From positions 3,412,501 to 3,476,500 of the forward strand of contig OX485805.1 of assembly GCA_950295325.1 (NCBI GenBank): a DNA stretch of 64,000 nucleotides, given 5' to 3'. The stretch is from Polytrichum commune (Eukaryota; Streptophyta; Polytrichopsida; Polytrichales; Polytrichaceae). The notes beneath the pieces were generated by a model. It did not search any database, had not been told where the DNA came from, and saw nothing but the letters and a program-made list of their open reading frames with translations. The translations under genes and the position numbers were made by a program. The stretch's first letter is position 1. Every line of letters begins with the position of its first letter. This document shows positions 45,640-57,917 of the stretch, one piece after another.

Positions 45640-45960
45640 ACACACGAGCCAAGAGCCGTGACCATGAAATTGTGAGAGCCCAAAAGAAAAGTGTCCAATG
45701 GCCGTCCCAACACACCTCCAACATCATGTAGTGTGGTCACGGATCCTCAAGTGTAGTGTGAAGCCATATGTGACCGAGCCCTCAATCAAATGCTATTTCA
45801 ATGAATTTCTATTCATGCGGGTCCTCACACGTGATAAATTGGATTAAATCAACGATTGTGAGATTTCAGATTGCCATGGTCTCTCTGTTTTGTGTTAGGC
45901 CTACCTCCAAGAAGTGGTTTTTGAAAATAATGCAAGTAACCATGAAACGTGATCCATACG
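45640..45960. repeat. Dispersed repeat M, copy 1
   Basis: Weakly similar to about 56440-56710: CAAGAGCCGTGACCATG in both, a nearby GGCC(G/A)T-CCA block, and GCCATGGT followed by a TTAG-C(C/T)-AC(A/C)TC block. The family is unknown. Confidence 0.4.
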
Positions 45961-46336
45961 ATGCCATGTAGGAATCCATGTAGACTTTACATCCATCTTG
46001 CATTTACATGTGAAGGGCCCCTCATACCACGTACAAAGTAACGTGAGTGTAAGAAGGGGTGTTACATGAAGCATTAGCGTACATAGTATATATAACGGAG
46101 AGGTATTATTTTACTCTAACGTGTACATCTAGAAAGGCAATCGATTTTTTTGAAGTAAAGGGGGATATACAAAAGGGTGTCGAAATGTTTCAAGAATTTT
46201 TTTTAACAATAGTTATGCTAGTTTCATCCAATTGTTGCCATATATATGGTCATAGTTCTTAATGACCAACATGTACGTTCTCGTTAAGATTTGCCAAATT
46301 GTGGTGCATGAAGTGTCCAATGTCATAACATCTAAA
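45961..46336. other. Unassigned sequence
   Basis: No feature recognised. Confidence 0.45.
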
Positions 46337-46667
46337 ACTACACTAAATATGATATTTAGTATTTGATTACATTTAGTGTTGTTACCACCCTATCATGCTC
46401 AACATTAATTTTCAATTCTTTGATAAGTAGTGTTAGATATAAATGCGCCGCCACCTTCTTTACTACCACCTCCTTTCTCCTTTTATCATTATTAATTTTC
46501 TTTCATATCCTTACTAACACTAATGCGTGCATGTAACTTCCACATATTACCATTGTTGATATAAAGTGTTTGAGTTTACGTTTAATGTTACTTACTTTCA
46601 TAGGGTAAGTGATATTTAGTGTATGCATTCGTATTTAGTGTATCAAACACTAAATATTTAGTGTAGT
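46337..46667. mobile_element. MITE family A, copy 2
   Basis: 331 bp with ends ACTACACTAAATATGATATT and, inverted, ACTACACTAAATATTTAGTG. The interior matches copies 1 and 3 (TGTTGTTACCACCCTA, TTTCATATCCTTACTAACAC, CATATTACCATTGTTGATAT). The right palindrome has lost its central few bases. Confidence 0.78.
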
Positions 46668-46984
46668 TGTGTAATTTTAAGAAAGACAACGAAAGGCCAA
46701 AAGATGGATTTTTGTACTCCAGGCTGCGTACTTCCATCCATGGAGGTACATGTGAAGAGTCTTGTTATCTATGACCTCTTTAGAATGCATGAAGACTAAG
46801 AAATTGATACATAAAAGAAAACGTGGCTAAAAGAAGATTAAACTACCAAAAGAAATTTAAAAGTCCGAGGCCCAACCCATCATAACATTAGTTAGTGGCT
46901 ACATGATGGTGTCTTTCCAAAGAAATAGATTTGGGAAAAAAAAATTTAACTTTGATAATCCACAATTGTTTGTCAAAAAGTTCA
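46668..46984. other. Unassigned sequence with one family T end
   Basis: CCATCATAACATTAGTTAGTGG at about 46877 resembles the terminus of family T and the 24-kb foldback. No partner end is seen. Confidence 0.4.
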
Positions 46985-47370
46985 CATTAAGGTAGATGGG
47001 TCTTAAGTGGTTCATTTTCTTGATTGGACCCCTAGGTCTGATTGACATGTGGTTCCGTTAGGATCAAAGAAGAAACATCATAAAAACACATGTCTAAAAA
47101 ACGTTGGACTACATCTTTGAATATTAATAACTACTCTACACACAATAGTGAACACAATCAGGAGGACCTATGCATCTAGTTAAGAAATGAACAGACATGC
47201 AACTCCAATAACTATAACGAAAGCATGGGAAGCCCAATTTTCAATCCGGATTTTGCAGATGTTTCATTATAGAGTTTCTAGTGCAACACGAGTTTTGTTG
47301 TGTAAACATGATTCGGTAAAAGTTGGAGAACATGAAAAACGAACCAAATAACTCCCACCTACCTTACTCA
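46985..47370 (+). repeat. Dispersed repeat D, longer copy
   Basis: Long diverged match to 23605-24000 (see that entry). Confidence 0.65.
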
Positions 47371-47869
47371 TCATGCATGATTGCTCCACATAAACAGGGA
47401 ATCCCGGGATTCAATAAGAATCATGCTTTATGTGATACATGGTCGCATGAAATGTAGCCATGGAGTTGTGTAATGTTATGACCGAACATTAGGTGTTAAA
47501 GTGGGTAAAGAAACACTACATAAATGTTCCTTTAGTCAATGCTCATGCTTTTGGCTTGCAAAAGGAGACACCCCTATCCATCTTCCAAAATATCCTCAAG
47601 AACTTCAACGGTATTTCAAGAAGAAGAAATATTATATTCTTGGTAGTCAAAAAGGAAAACACCGATGTTACAATATATTACAACATATAAGTAACCAACA
47701 TTGCTTTTCTTTTCTTTTCTTTTTCACCTTCCATCAAAGTCCACCTATGGAAGTTCCGTTGCAAATCTTTGCACTATTTCACACATACAAGTTACCAACA
47801 ATCGTAGAAGCGTCTTTTACACTCTAAATTCCAAAAATCACACTTTGTGGTAATCAAAGTGCATGTGTT
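47371..47869. other. Unassigned sequence
   Basis: Open frames at 47493-47827 have no motif. Confidence 0.45.
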
Positions 47870-48030
47870 ATTGAGGAGTTTGATAGTGTTAACATGGATG
47901 CATGATCAAAGAGAATCAATGTAGCACGTGACATTATGGAATAAGACAAAGTCAATATTGCATGATGACAATATATTACAACGATGAGAATGTGATGCGT
48001 GCGAGCGTCACGATCGCATGTTAAAGTGGA
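47870..48030 (-). repeat. Dispersed repeat G, copy 2 (inverted relative to copy 1)
   Basis: The reverse complement matches 16055-16195. Confidence 0.55.
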
Positions 48031-49675
48031 CAGCTCCCAATACCTGCCTAGGCTCAAGTGAAAGTGATTCAAAACTATAGACTGACTTTGAAATTTGTGA
48101 AGAAAAAAAAATCATAGACATTAAAAACATATTGATCTACAAAGCCAAGTAATTTATGATGATGAAAAAATTCCAAGAAAAGACTACATATTTTAGAAGA
48201 CGGTGCAAATGGGTGACATTGAACAAGTAAATGAAAATTTATTTTTAAAAAATATGATAGTTTTTATGTCAAATTGATCGTTTTCTACAAACTTTTGTGA
48301 TGATGACCTACAATATATAATGAATCCAAGGAATATGAAAAATTCCAATTTCAAATTATTTAAGGTCATAATTTTTTGGTTCAACACTAGATTCAACCAT
48401 GTGTTTTTGAGCATCACTTGTAATGATAAATTTTAATGATCTCAACTTTGTATTCTACATGCTATTACTTTTAGGCCTTTGACCCAAAAACAATATGGTT
48501 TTAGTATACTGGAGCACTATTTTGGTCCACTTTACCATGCTTGCACCCTTATGTGTTAAACGATGAATGTTGACTTGATGATCTAGTTGGTAGAAAGATT
48601 TGGGACTTCACAATGCTACCATGACATTATGCAACAAGAAAGGATATTCATATCTAATGAAGGACATTGATTATGGTACCTAGTGTCACATGCATATTCA
48701 ATATCATTTAACTTATTTTAAGGTGTGTGCTAGGTTACACTAATGATCAACAACTTCATCATTAGTGTCACCACATGACACTTGGCGGTCAAGTGCGCTT
48801 ACTAATATCTTGGCATTAGTACGTTCAACAATGTTATGAGGTGTACACCTATGTTGCATAACAATCTTCAAGTTCACTAAAAATATACACAAATGACACA
48901 TGGCATAAAGAGCATCTTTCTTTCGCTTACTAAAATGCAAACACATGACGCTGCTATGCTAAATGTCATAACATAAACAAATTCTCACTTCAAAAAAGTT
49001 AATTGTTTTGACAAATAGTATCATGTTGACAATCAATGGACGTGACACTTTGAGACCTCTAAGTGTATGGTTTAGATCGTTCATCAATAGTGTGCATGAC
49101 ACTAAATACCATAAACAATGTAATAGAAGGTGCACACTAACACGAAGTGTGTCTCACTTTCAACTACAATTTTTGGTCTTATTAATGTGGGCCCACAATA
49201 TTCCTACGAAACCCACATTAATTTCCAACCTATGTCAAATCTCTAGTTTATAACAAGTATAAGCAACATTGATAGTTATTTCTAGGAGTTTGATGTGGGT
49301 GAACACTTTATGTATGCTATTTTCCATGTAAGGCGACCGTTTTGTTCTATGCAAGGTCGGTGTTAGTTGAAATTGAAATCCGGACCGTCTACATTTACTT
49401 TAGATATTGTCAATTTGTACCACTTTAACACCAAAATAAAATTATGGATCGGTATATTTATACTAGAATACACTTCATTTAGCTACTCCATTGGCTGCTT
49501 AATGTGCTCTTTTGAAGTTACACAGTGAAGCTCCAAACGCCCATTGAGAAAAACACATCAAGTCATTTGGAACGCCTCATTGGATTATGGTAGGGTTGAG
49601 TGGAAACGGGACTCTCTCAAATTTGGAAAAGGCCTTAGACGTGGTCTAGTAGGATGTTCTTAACAAGTTCAGTTC
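48031..49675. other. Unassigned AT-rich sequence
   Basis: Fragments such as CACTAAATACCATAAACAATGTA near 49100 and CCTAGTGTCACATGCATATT near 48680 suggest corroded MITE ends of the A/B/C type. No gene recognised. Confidence 0.4.
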
Positions 49676-49845
49676 GACTCGGGGGGCCAAAGGTCTTATT
49701 ATGACCTGAAATAACTTAGTGGTCATGTGGAAGGTTAGGCTCTAGATGGGTACTATTTCTTGATTTCCCCTTGGTTTGTGTTGGTTCTCCCAAAGTGGTT
49801 GTATTTTGGTTCCATTCTCGCAATCCATTTTTCAATTTATACCAC
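49676..49845 (+). repeat. Dispersed repeat K, copy 2
   Basis: Matches 20134-20300 (see that entry). Confidence 0.6.
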
Positions 49846-50019
49846 AAATAAATAAACAAACTCCAGACAACAAAAGTTTTGCTAACTTATTGTACTTTGG
49901 CTTTCAAGTGAGCATGCCTTATGCACTTTTCATAACAATTTTTCAAAGTACTTCTTATTCACCAATACATTTCAACTTGTTTATGTAAAGCACTCATTCT
50001 ACTTCACCTCTACTTTCAA

Positions 50020-50235
50020 ATACACCGTTTATGTTATTAAGTGTCACTTACAATTCAAGAATGACTCCATCCTAGAGCTCTTACTATAGATATAGAATTT
50101 TCACCAACAAATATTAAAATACATTGATTGGACCTTATACAACATTTATGATTTTATTGAGTAAATTTTACATCCATAGCAAAAAATTATAGCAAATACT
50201 TATTATGATGCTAAATATCACTTATAATGTAGTGG
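50020..50235. mobile_element. MITE family B, degenerate copy
   Basis: Left TACACCGTTTATGTTATTAA then GTGTCACTTAC. Inverted right CACTACATTATAAGTGATAT. About 216 bp, the family length, but ends and interior are strongly diverged. Confidence 0.5.
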
Positions 50236-53200
50236 ACTCCTCCTAACAACAACTTAAATCTATGGAGAAAGAAAATACTTTAGAGGTGCAATGTCCAAAA
50301 TTGGGAAGATGACTACATCAATATGTGCAATTAGGTTGCCCCACATATCACAGTTTTAGTTGACACTTACTAACATAAATACAAAAGACATTAATTACTT
50401 TTTGGGGATTGCGGTTGCTATACAAAGAAACTATTGGCAGTCAGTAGGACTAGACATGAGATTGCACACGCATATTACACATACACAAAGGCATATGAAC
50501 AATGCTTGGAGTGAGATGGTCTCATGCTCTCCTTGCTTTTATTACTTTTCTTTTTCTTTTTTTTGGTTCATACAAACATTATGGGATAACTCTTACCCCT
50601 ATGTGGACCATCGTTGTGGCCTTATGCTAACCTTATTGTCTCTTATTGCCTCTTCCATTACATTTCTATTGACTACAAGCAATCTAATGTCCCACATTCA
50701 ACATAATCAAACAACACCCATCAGTTTTGTGACGTAGTTTTGATATAAATTTAACACGAGTAGAGTGGCAGCTTATTTGTGAGAGCAACCTTTTCATTAC
50801 ACACAACAATAAACATACAACATTCCGAAGAAAAATAAAAGTCCAACAACCATCCTTCCCTTCCTCCTCCCCTCATTCCTTGTAATCATCTCATTTTTCA
50901 CTCCCTTCTTTCATACCCCGTGTAGTCCTTGGGTTTTAACTACGCTTCGGTAAAGACTATGTTCAAGTGAGCCCTAGTAAGTTCCAAGATTATGACTAAG
51001 TGATCGAAGGGAAATAGAAATACATGCAATAGCTATGAAATAGCTCATGTTGTACTCCATGGCCAACTTAGAACATTGTATTCATTCTTTTTGAAATTTC
51101 TAGATATATATCTTAAAAAATCCAAAAGAAAAAAAACACGTTAAGAATGGTCCCTTGTAGAAGTACAAATTTAACAACATACAGTGTGCTTTGAATCATA
51201 TAAACTACATCGAATTCACTTGGGGTGGGATGGTGATTCAAGGAAATTAAAAATATGCAACTACTACACCGTTTATGGTATTTAGTGTCACGTATACTAT
51301 TGGTGAATGGCCGTACTAGATGCTTGTAGGTCTAGTAGTGTCACCTCCATTGTTTGTCCACATGACACTATTTGTCAACATAACTAACTATATGAAGTGC
51401 ACAACGATTTATGCTATGACATCTAAGCAAAGTTTGGGAACTTTGCTTCGCGTTTTGAGCATTAGTGTGGACTCTATTGTTTGTGTTGTTTGTGTTGTTT
51501 GCTTTGTGAACAAATTGAAAAATTTGATTAAGCGTTAGAGTTATTTGTAGGGTAAAGTAGATGAAAGTATGGGTTTAGTCTTAAACCTTGAGTTTATGAC
51601 AATTAACACAAAGTCAGCCAAGTATTTTTTAATGTTGAAATTATCATACACAAAGAGTGACGTCGGGCTAATAAACATCAATTTTCTAGCTTGTCTTACT
51701 AGAGTGGGTGGGCCAAGTTGGCCTTGCATAGACCAATCGAGGATTTAGGATGGCGGGTCCATGTGCACATCATGTTTAATATCCTGAAATTATCTCTAAC
51801 TTTGAGAGGTGGGAAGAGGAGGTCCCAAAAGTTTCACCCAACTTTCAAAACAACTCCAATGCATGCCAAGGTAACAAACTCTCAATAAAAACTTTTCTCA
51901 AAGAAGGATCGAACCCACAGATTTGTCCCTCTTTGAGGGATTTTATGGACAACTCTATTGGGAAACAAAATCCATGTTGGCCCCCCTTTACACTCGAATT
52001 CAAAAGGGTGAATATTCACAACAACTACCAAGGGGGAGGGCAAATTGGGAAGGGTAGGGTGGAAAACACTAATTATTATTGTAGAGCCTGGAGATTTACA
52101 TATTTTTAGCTAAATTAAAACCTATGATGGGATCAAAGATTCCAAATTAGTCCAATGAGCTTAAACTGGGATCAGTCAACAACCAACACATAGGGTGTCA
52201 ATTTTAATATTGTCTTCTCAATAGATGTTAGGAAACCAAACTGCAACTTGAATGAAGAGCCCGAACTTCCCACTTTCAAGAGTTTCGTATTTGGAGTCCC
52301 TTTGGAGTAGCTCTCATCCAAAGCTAAAACAATTAAAAGCTCGAGCAATCCTCGAGCTCTCAATTAGTTTGAGCAAGTGTAAAGTTGTTATGCCCGATTT
52401 GAGTTACCAAGGGGGGTTCGACATTAGCCCCCTAAAGGCCTACACGGGGTAAAGTGTTTTCAACAAGGTGCTATTAAATAACGAGTTTAAGGGCTTCTTG
52501 AAAACTAGTACCAAAAAGAAGTTGTGAGGCTCAAACAAAGGAACACGTCCATGCATTTATAATAATAATAATGTCAAATTCATTAACAAATTTACAACTG
52601 AAGTGGTTCAAAAATTCATCAAAATCACAATTCTCATCATTTTGACGAGAGATTTTATGTGATTGGTTGAAATCATAAACATTGTAGATTAGAGTAGCTC
52701 TGCAAGCATAATATGATCTTGAAGTGATCAAATTATCAAAGTATTTATTGACGCGTGAGCACGTCGTGCTCGGTATAGAGAGTAACCGCACATGCCAATT
52801 TCATGCACAAGCTTTTGGAGGTGAAAGACAATTTCGATAGCTAGGGTGGGGGGGGGGGGGGGGACACGTCTAAAGAAGCTTCAATTCTTAGCAAGATCCA
52901 TGGGGTTGTTGAGGCCGCGGACAAAATGTCCTTGTAAGCTTTTAAGGACCAAAAGAGAGGCACGACAAGCCAAATAATGTTTGGATGGGGCCCCACAAAA
53001 CGAGAACTTGGCATTTGTTCACAAGCGATATCCATTGGATAGCTTGGGATTATAATTGAGAGAGCCGTGTCAAAAGTGATTGAGATCTTGTTATAGTCAT
53101 TCCACACGAGATCCATGAAGCTTCGCAAGCCCGCCCGGTAAAATGTGTTCTCTCTTACATTTGAAGCTCAAATCGTAGATTATACTTGAAGTAAACATAC

Positions 53201-53849
53201 ACCAATGAGAAAGCCCCTATTTGGTCTTCAAGCTTTCAACGCCTCTAGTCTTGAGGGGCTCAAAGTGGATGCCCGGTCATGAAATGGTCTTAACTTTCTA
53301 AAATTTGACTGTCAACCTTCGATTTTTAACGAAACAATATTAAAACATTGTATTTGAATGATAGCAAACCCCGAATAATTGCTCGTGAAAAAGAAATGCA
53401 GTGAAATGGATTTAAAAAGTCCAAGATGCCAAAAGGCTTATGGGACTAAAAATACATGATGATGACAATGATGTCGAATTGGCTGATTATCTAGAGTGGC
53501 GGAGTGTGGTAGCCTCTGTGAGGTAGAGTTAAATATCAACTTGATGGTCTAATTGAAAAAAGAAAAAGTTGAGATTCCCTCATACTACCTACATTTTGAA
53601 ACAACAATTGAAACCTAATTCTAATGAAAACACATACAAGGGGAGGGGGGGGGGGCACTCCAATGCAAAGTGTGCCTCAATTTCAATTATACTATAATAA
53701 ACATACTCTATTATATGTAGGGATATTAGGGATAGTCATCCATTGTCAAGTTATAGTTGGTCTAAAAGTTTCTCCTACAATGAAACCCGCCCCTAGGAGA
53801 AACAAGGGTTAACTAGAAGAGTGTTTCAATGATCGAGGAGAACCAACCA
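50236..53849. other. Unassigned sequence with two G runs
   Basis: Open frames (50360-50737 plus, 125 codons; 52841-53128 minus, 95 codons) show no recognisable domain; the latter ends in a proline run that is only the complement of the G run. G runs lie at 52848-52863 (16) and 53645-53655 (11). Near 51270-51300, ACACCGTTTATGGTATTTAGTGTCAC is another lone A/B-type end. Confidence 0.4.
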
Positions 53850-54068
53850 TTACACTAAATGTGATATTTGGCATCACTTGGTGTTTGGATACACATCCCT
53901 AAATCTTTTTACGATGAATGTAAATCTAGTATAGATGTTAACGTTCTATAATGGTCCCAAACATACCAATTCGACATTTGTTGGTAAAAAAATGGATGAA
54001 GAGTACACAATTAAAGTATTGTGTAATTCCAAATAGTGAGTGACACTAAATACCATATTTAGTGTAGT
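53850..54068. mobile_element. MITE family B, copy 3, at the head of a tandem array
   Basis: Left TTACACTAAATGTGATATTT and inverted right CTACACTAAATATGGTATTT. The right arm (GTGTAATTCCAAATAGTGAG, then the terminus) is the same segment that recurs in each unit of the array that follows. Confidence 0.72.
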
Positions 54069-54603
54069 TACAAATGAACCGGCTGAATTTGAGAAATAAA
54101 CGGTGGAAGTTCAAGACTTCAAGAGAATCACCGATCATTTTAGAGGAATCTATGGAAAGTATAGTAAACAAATATAGCATTGCGTAATTCCAAATAGTAC
54201 GTGATGTTTAGTGTAGTTACAAATGAACCGGTAGAGTTTGAGAAATAAATGGTGGAAACTCAAAACTTTGAGAGAATCACTGATCATTTTAGAGGAATCT
54301 ATGGATTATAACAATTATTATAGCATTTCGTGATTCCAAATAGTAAGTGATATTTAGTGTAGTTACAAATGAACCGGTTGAGTTTGAGAAATAAACGGTT
54401 GAAACTCAAAACTTTGAGAGAATCACCAATCTTTTTAGAGAAACCTATAGAATTTTATAGTAAACAATTATAGCATTGCGTAATTCCAAATAGTAAGTGA
54501 TATTTAGTGTAGTTACAAATGAACCGGTTGAGTTTGAGAAATAAACGGTGGAAGTTCAAGACTTCAAGAGAATCACCGATCGTTTTAGAGGAATCTATGG
54601 AAC
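54061..54603 (+). repeat. Tandem array of about 148-bp units, each carrying a MITE B right end
   Basis: AGTGTAGTTACAAATGAACC starts units at 54061, 54210, 54356 and 54506 (spacing 149, 146, 150); the fourth is partial. Each full unit is a flank block (GAACCGG, TTTGAGAAATAAA, GAGAATCACCGATC, AGAGGAATCTATGGA) followed by ATAGCATTGCGTAATTCC and ATATTTAGTGTAG, the right arm of family B. So the repeated unit spans a MITE end plus unique flank. Confidence 0.9.
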
Positions 54604-55679
54604 GTACTCCTAATCAACAAAGAAAAAGAAAAAGAAACCCCTAAAGATCAAAACAAGTAACTCGTGGAACTTGGAAATACACTAGGAATTTGACGGATTA
54701 TGCTTCAAAAGTATCCAAGTCCCGGAGTTTGTTGTGTTTTTCCCCCATACGTGTAGGTGGATAAGCCCATGTGCCATGTGGCGGGTTTAAATCGAGAGGG
54801 AAAAAGGATGCCCTAAAGTCATGCTAATGGTTTTGTCTACTCTGCAAATCCGATTTCCAACCACACTCAAAAAAAAAACACAAAAATTAAATTAAATTAA
54901 AGGAAATTTGACCCGGGACTCCAAGTGATAAGTTTGAGGAGTAAGTGTGACTCATCAGCCGTCACAAAGGACCGGGGTTAAACTTCACCCGTCCCGAATT
55001 TCCTCCCCAAGCTTCGTAATTAGGACACGACCTTTTTCGGCTCCAATTTCATGCCACTTGGCCCCGTGAGGCTTTCGGGGAAAGAGAAGGAAACTCCATA
55101 CTTCTTATTCTTCCTTGGACCCCAAATTCTAGGTGCAAGTTCGAGCGAAGGAAGCTTCACTTGGGAGGCCCACTTTTAATACGTTCGCTTAAATGCCACA
55201 TCACCATCTTAAGCCAACTCATCGTGTGACCGTTTACTAATCCTTGCCAACTCATCACGTGACGGTTTAATAAGCCTTTTTTTTTAACAAGGTACCTCCA
55301 TGTTTGAGATTCCACCGTTAAAAGTAAAAATGCTCTTGGTTTGAGATTTTTTTTTTCAGGCGGGAAAATAAAGAAAATAAGTAAAGGGCCGCTTTGGAAT
55401 GGAAGTGGTTTTTAAGTCCGGGAAGCCTTTAGGCGAATGGGACTAAAAGCATGTTGGGATGGTTTTAAATTGGTTGGTTTTCTAGAGTGGTGGAGTGTAT
55501 AGCTTATGTGAGATATAGTAGAACCATTTGTTCCTGATTAAGACCCGGTTAGAAATCTATAGGGTGCCATGATTTTGATCAAGTTGGGATTAATTCTTTT
55601 TGTGGGTGGTTAAAATAAGGTTATATGTTTTACGGTTTCTAAGGGTTAGTTTCCATGTGGGCTACTTTACCCATCAGAT
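54604..55679. other. Unassigned sequence with a possible tRNA-like SINE head
   Basis: On the minus strand about 54975-54898 reads GGCTGATGAGT ... CTTGGAGTCCCGGGTCAAAT, spaced and worded like the A-box/B-box of plant tRNA-derived SINEs (compare GGGTTCGAATCC), followed by a T-rich stretch. The match is degenerate. The rest, including GC-richer 54.9-55.2 kb, is unassigned. Confidence 0.3.
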
Positions 55680-55909
55680 ATTACATTAAATATGATATTT
55701 AGTGTGACTGACTTACGATTTGGAATTTTGCAATGCTATGTCTATTTATTGTACATCTCATATTTTACTAACAAATGTGAAATTGGTAGTTTGGACATTA
55801 TAGAACATTGACAACTTTACTTGGTAAAATAGTATTTCAAATAGTAAATAGATATAGCACCATGTAAGTCCAAATAGTAAATCACACTAAATATCATATT
55901 TGGTGTAGT
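55680..55909. mobile_element. MITE family B, copy 4
   Basis: 230 bp. Left ATTACATTAAATATGATATT and inverted right CACTACACCAAATATGATAT, both continuing TTAGTGTGA. It is especially close to copy 1 at 19245 in the interior (GTTTGGACATTATAGAACAT, TGACAACTTTACTTGGTAAA in both). Confidence 0.78.
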
Positions 55910-57062
55910 GGAAAGGTAGATGCCACTAGGGAATCTACATTTCCACTAGAATCTGGTGGGTAAAGCAATCTACATAATAACTAACCCTAAGTCTCCAACT
56001 TCGGTTATGGTATCACCAAGGAAACAATAGTGTCATGATACATGCCCCTGCTTTTGAATGCTAAAACGAGGAGGGATTCATCTCAATTTGAGGGGTTATG
56101 CCATACTCTAGACATTGGTAATGTGTTTATGCCAACTTTTGGCTTCACAAATTCATAGTAATTTCAGTTTAAGAAATAAACTTTAAAAAAAATTGTTTGC
56201 AATCCTCTTGCTTTCTATCTTCCTATACGGGAAGAGTTCGCACTGCTTTATACTTCTCCAAATTTGGCGCAAAATCTCTTGAGTGATCGGTTATGAGCAC
56301 CTTTACTCTAGTGGCTAATGTCAACATGTTGGTCCAATTGAAAGAAGTACTTGAGTCTTCCTAATACTATATTCTCAAATAGTGATGGGAATTCATCTCT
56401 AATGGGGCCATATACATGACACTACGACACAAAGTGTGTCTCAAATCAAGAGCCGTGACCATGGGAATCTAAGGGCCCATGAAAATCACCCGAAGGCCAT
56501 ACCACGAAAAACAAAGATTTTATTTTGAAGCTGATGGGCCCTTAAGTTTAGTAACGTATTTTTCGGTTTAGACCCCTACCGTGTCAATATGATATTTATA
56601 GGAACCCATGGCAATTTAATTGCTAGCCATGGTGCCTAGTTTGTATTAGACTCACATCTTTTTGATGGGCCTATAGCAATATCCAGTAGACCATGGAACT
56701 TTCATGCTTGTGGGTATTTTCTACTATAAATGTAATCTATACTTGATTTTGTGGACATCACCCATATTTGTCAACACAAGCTCCAAAAATGATGGCTTTC
56801 AAGTTCAATAAGAAAGACACCCATCATTTAATCAATAAGCTTTTGATTTGTTTTGAACGCGTTTGACTAGACTAATGTGTGGCTTTTGGTAAACTAATTT
56901 CGATGTCAAATCAACTAAAAATAATGCTTATTATTATCAAGACTCCTCGGTTGGCTAAATGCAAGATACTATGCTTCTATGTTATAATTCCATCTTGCCA
57001 TCATCCAACACCTTTGTCTTGAGTGACGTGAAAACATCGAAAGCCCATCGAAAGACAACACA
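55910..57062. other. Unassigned sequence containing repeats L and M
   Basis: 56155-56325 is the second copy of repeat L (see 1600-1770). 56440-56710 weakly matches repeat M (45640-45960). No coding signal. Confidence 0.45.
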
Positions 57063-57391
57063 ACTACACTAAATAGGATATTTAGTGTTTGATTATATTT
57101 AATGTTGTTACCACCCTACCTTGCTTAACACTAATTTTTAATTCTTTGACAATTATTGTTAGAAGGTATGCTAGAAGATATGCTAGAATTCTCCTTTTAT
57201 CATTGTTATTTACTTTTTTCATATCCTTACTAACATTATATTCAAACATGTAACTTCTACATATTACCAAAGTTGGTATTCAATGTTAGAGTTTACATTT
57301 AATGTCGCTTACTTTCATAGGGTTATTGCTATTTAATGTACATGCATTCGTATTTAGTGTATCAAACACTAAATATCCTATTTAGTGTAGT
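57063..57391. mobile_element. MITE family A, copy 3
   Basis: 329 bp. The left and inverted right ends are identical over the first 30 positions or so, starting ACTACACTAAATAGGATATT. The best preserved copy in the window. No convincing target duplication (left flank ACACA, right flank CAAGG). Confidence 0.82.
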
Positions 57392-57426
57392 CAAGGGAGA
57401 GAGGGAATTTATCGCATACAAGCATA

Positions 57427-57610
57427 CCTCTCGTTTGTCCAACATGAAAACTTGACCCCCTACAAGTTTTTGGTTGACTTGTTTCCAAATGACTTGGATT
57501 AGACCAAAATGGGATCTCTATAAGCTACTTTCAATGTCAAATCAACTAAAATAAAAAATACCTTTGGACTATATTTTTCTTTTAAAGGTTTCTATGTTGG
57601 ACGAATGAGA

Positions 57611-57612
<2 letters not shown>
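57427..57612. mobile_element. MITE family H, copy 2
   Basis: About 186 bp with ends CCTCTCGTTTGTCCAACAT and ATGTTGGACGAATGAGAGG; same family as 13706-13875. Its right end runs directly into a CT microsatellite. Confidence 0.72.

Positions 57613-57675
<63 letters not shown>
57613..57675. repeat. (CT)n microsatellite
   Basis: About 31 CT units, starting immediately after the GAGAGG end of MITE H. Confidence 0.97.
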
Positions 57676-57677
<2 letters not shown>

Positions 57678-57679
<2 letters not shown>

Positions 57680-57917
57680 CTAAGCTAAATATGTTAGTGC
57701 CACTTACTATACATCTTGTTTCCACTTACATTTGGAATTACACAATGCTATAACTATTTACTCTACATCTTGTTTTTTTGCCAACAAAGGTCATAGTGGT
57801 CGTTTGGACATTACAGAACATGAACATATTTACTCGCTAAAAGTTTACAACAACAGTACAAATATATACCATTGTGTAACTCCATACAATAAGTGACACT
57901 AAATACAACATGTAGTG
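57678..57917. mobile_element. MITE family B, copy 5
   Basis: Left AACTAAGCTAAATATGTTAG, interior TTGGAATTACACAATGCTAT and ACCATTGTGTAACTCCATAC, inverted right CACTACATGTTGTATTTAGT. The terminal palindromes are damaged. Confidence 0.68.

Noticed and set aside
51900-51925. GGTTCGATCC (minus strand), tRNA or SINE B box
   Set aside because: No A box at the right distance and no repeat family around it.
54940-54975. CTGATGAG on the minus strand, as in hammerhead ribozymes (retrozymes)
   Set aside because: No CGAAAC core and no flanking helices could be found. The same applies to CTGATGAG near 29490.
57063-57391. Family A as a CACTA-superfamily transposon because of CACTA near the end
   Set aside because: The outermost conserved bases are ACTACACT, CACTA is internal, and no constant 3-bp target duplication is seen in three copies.
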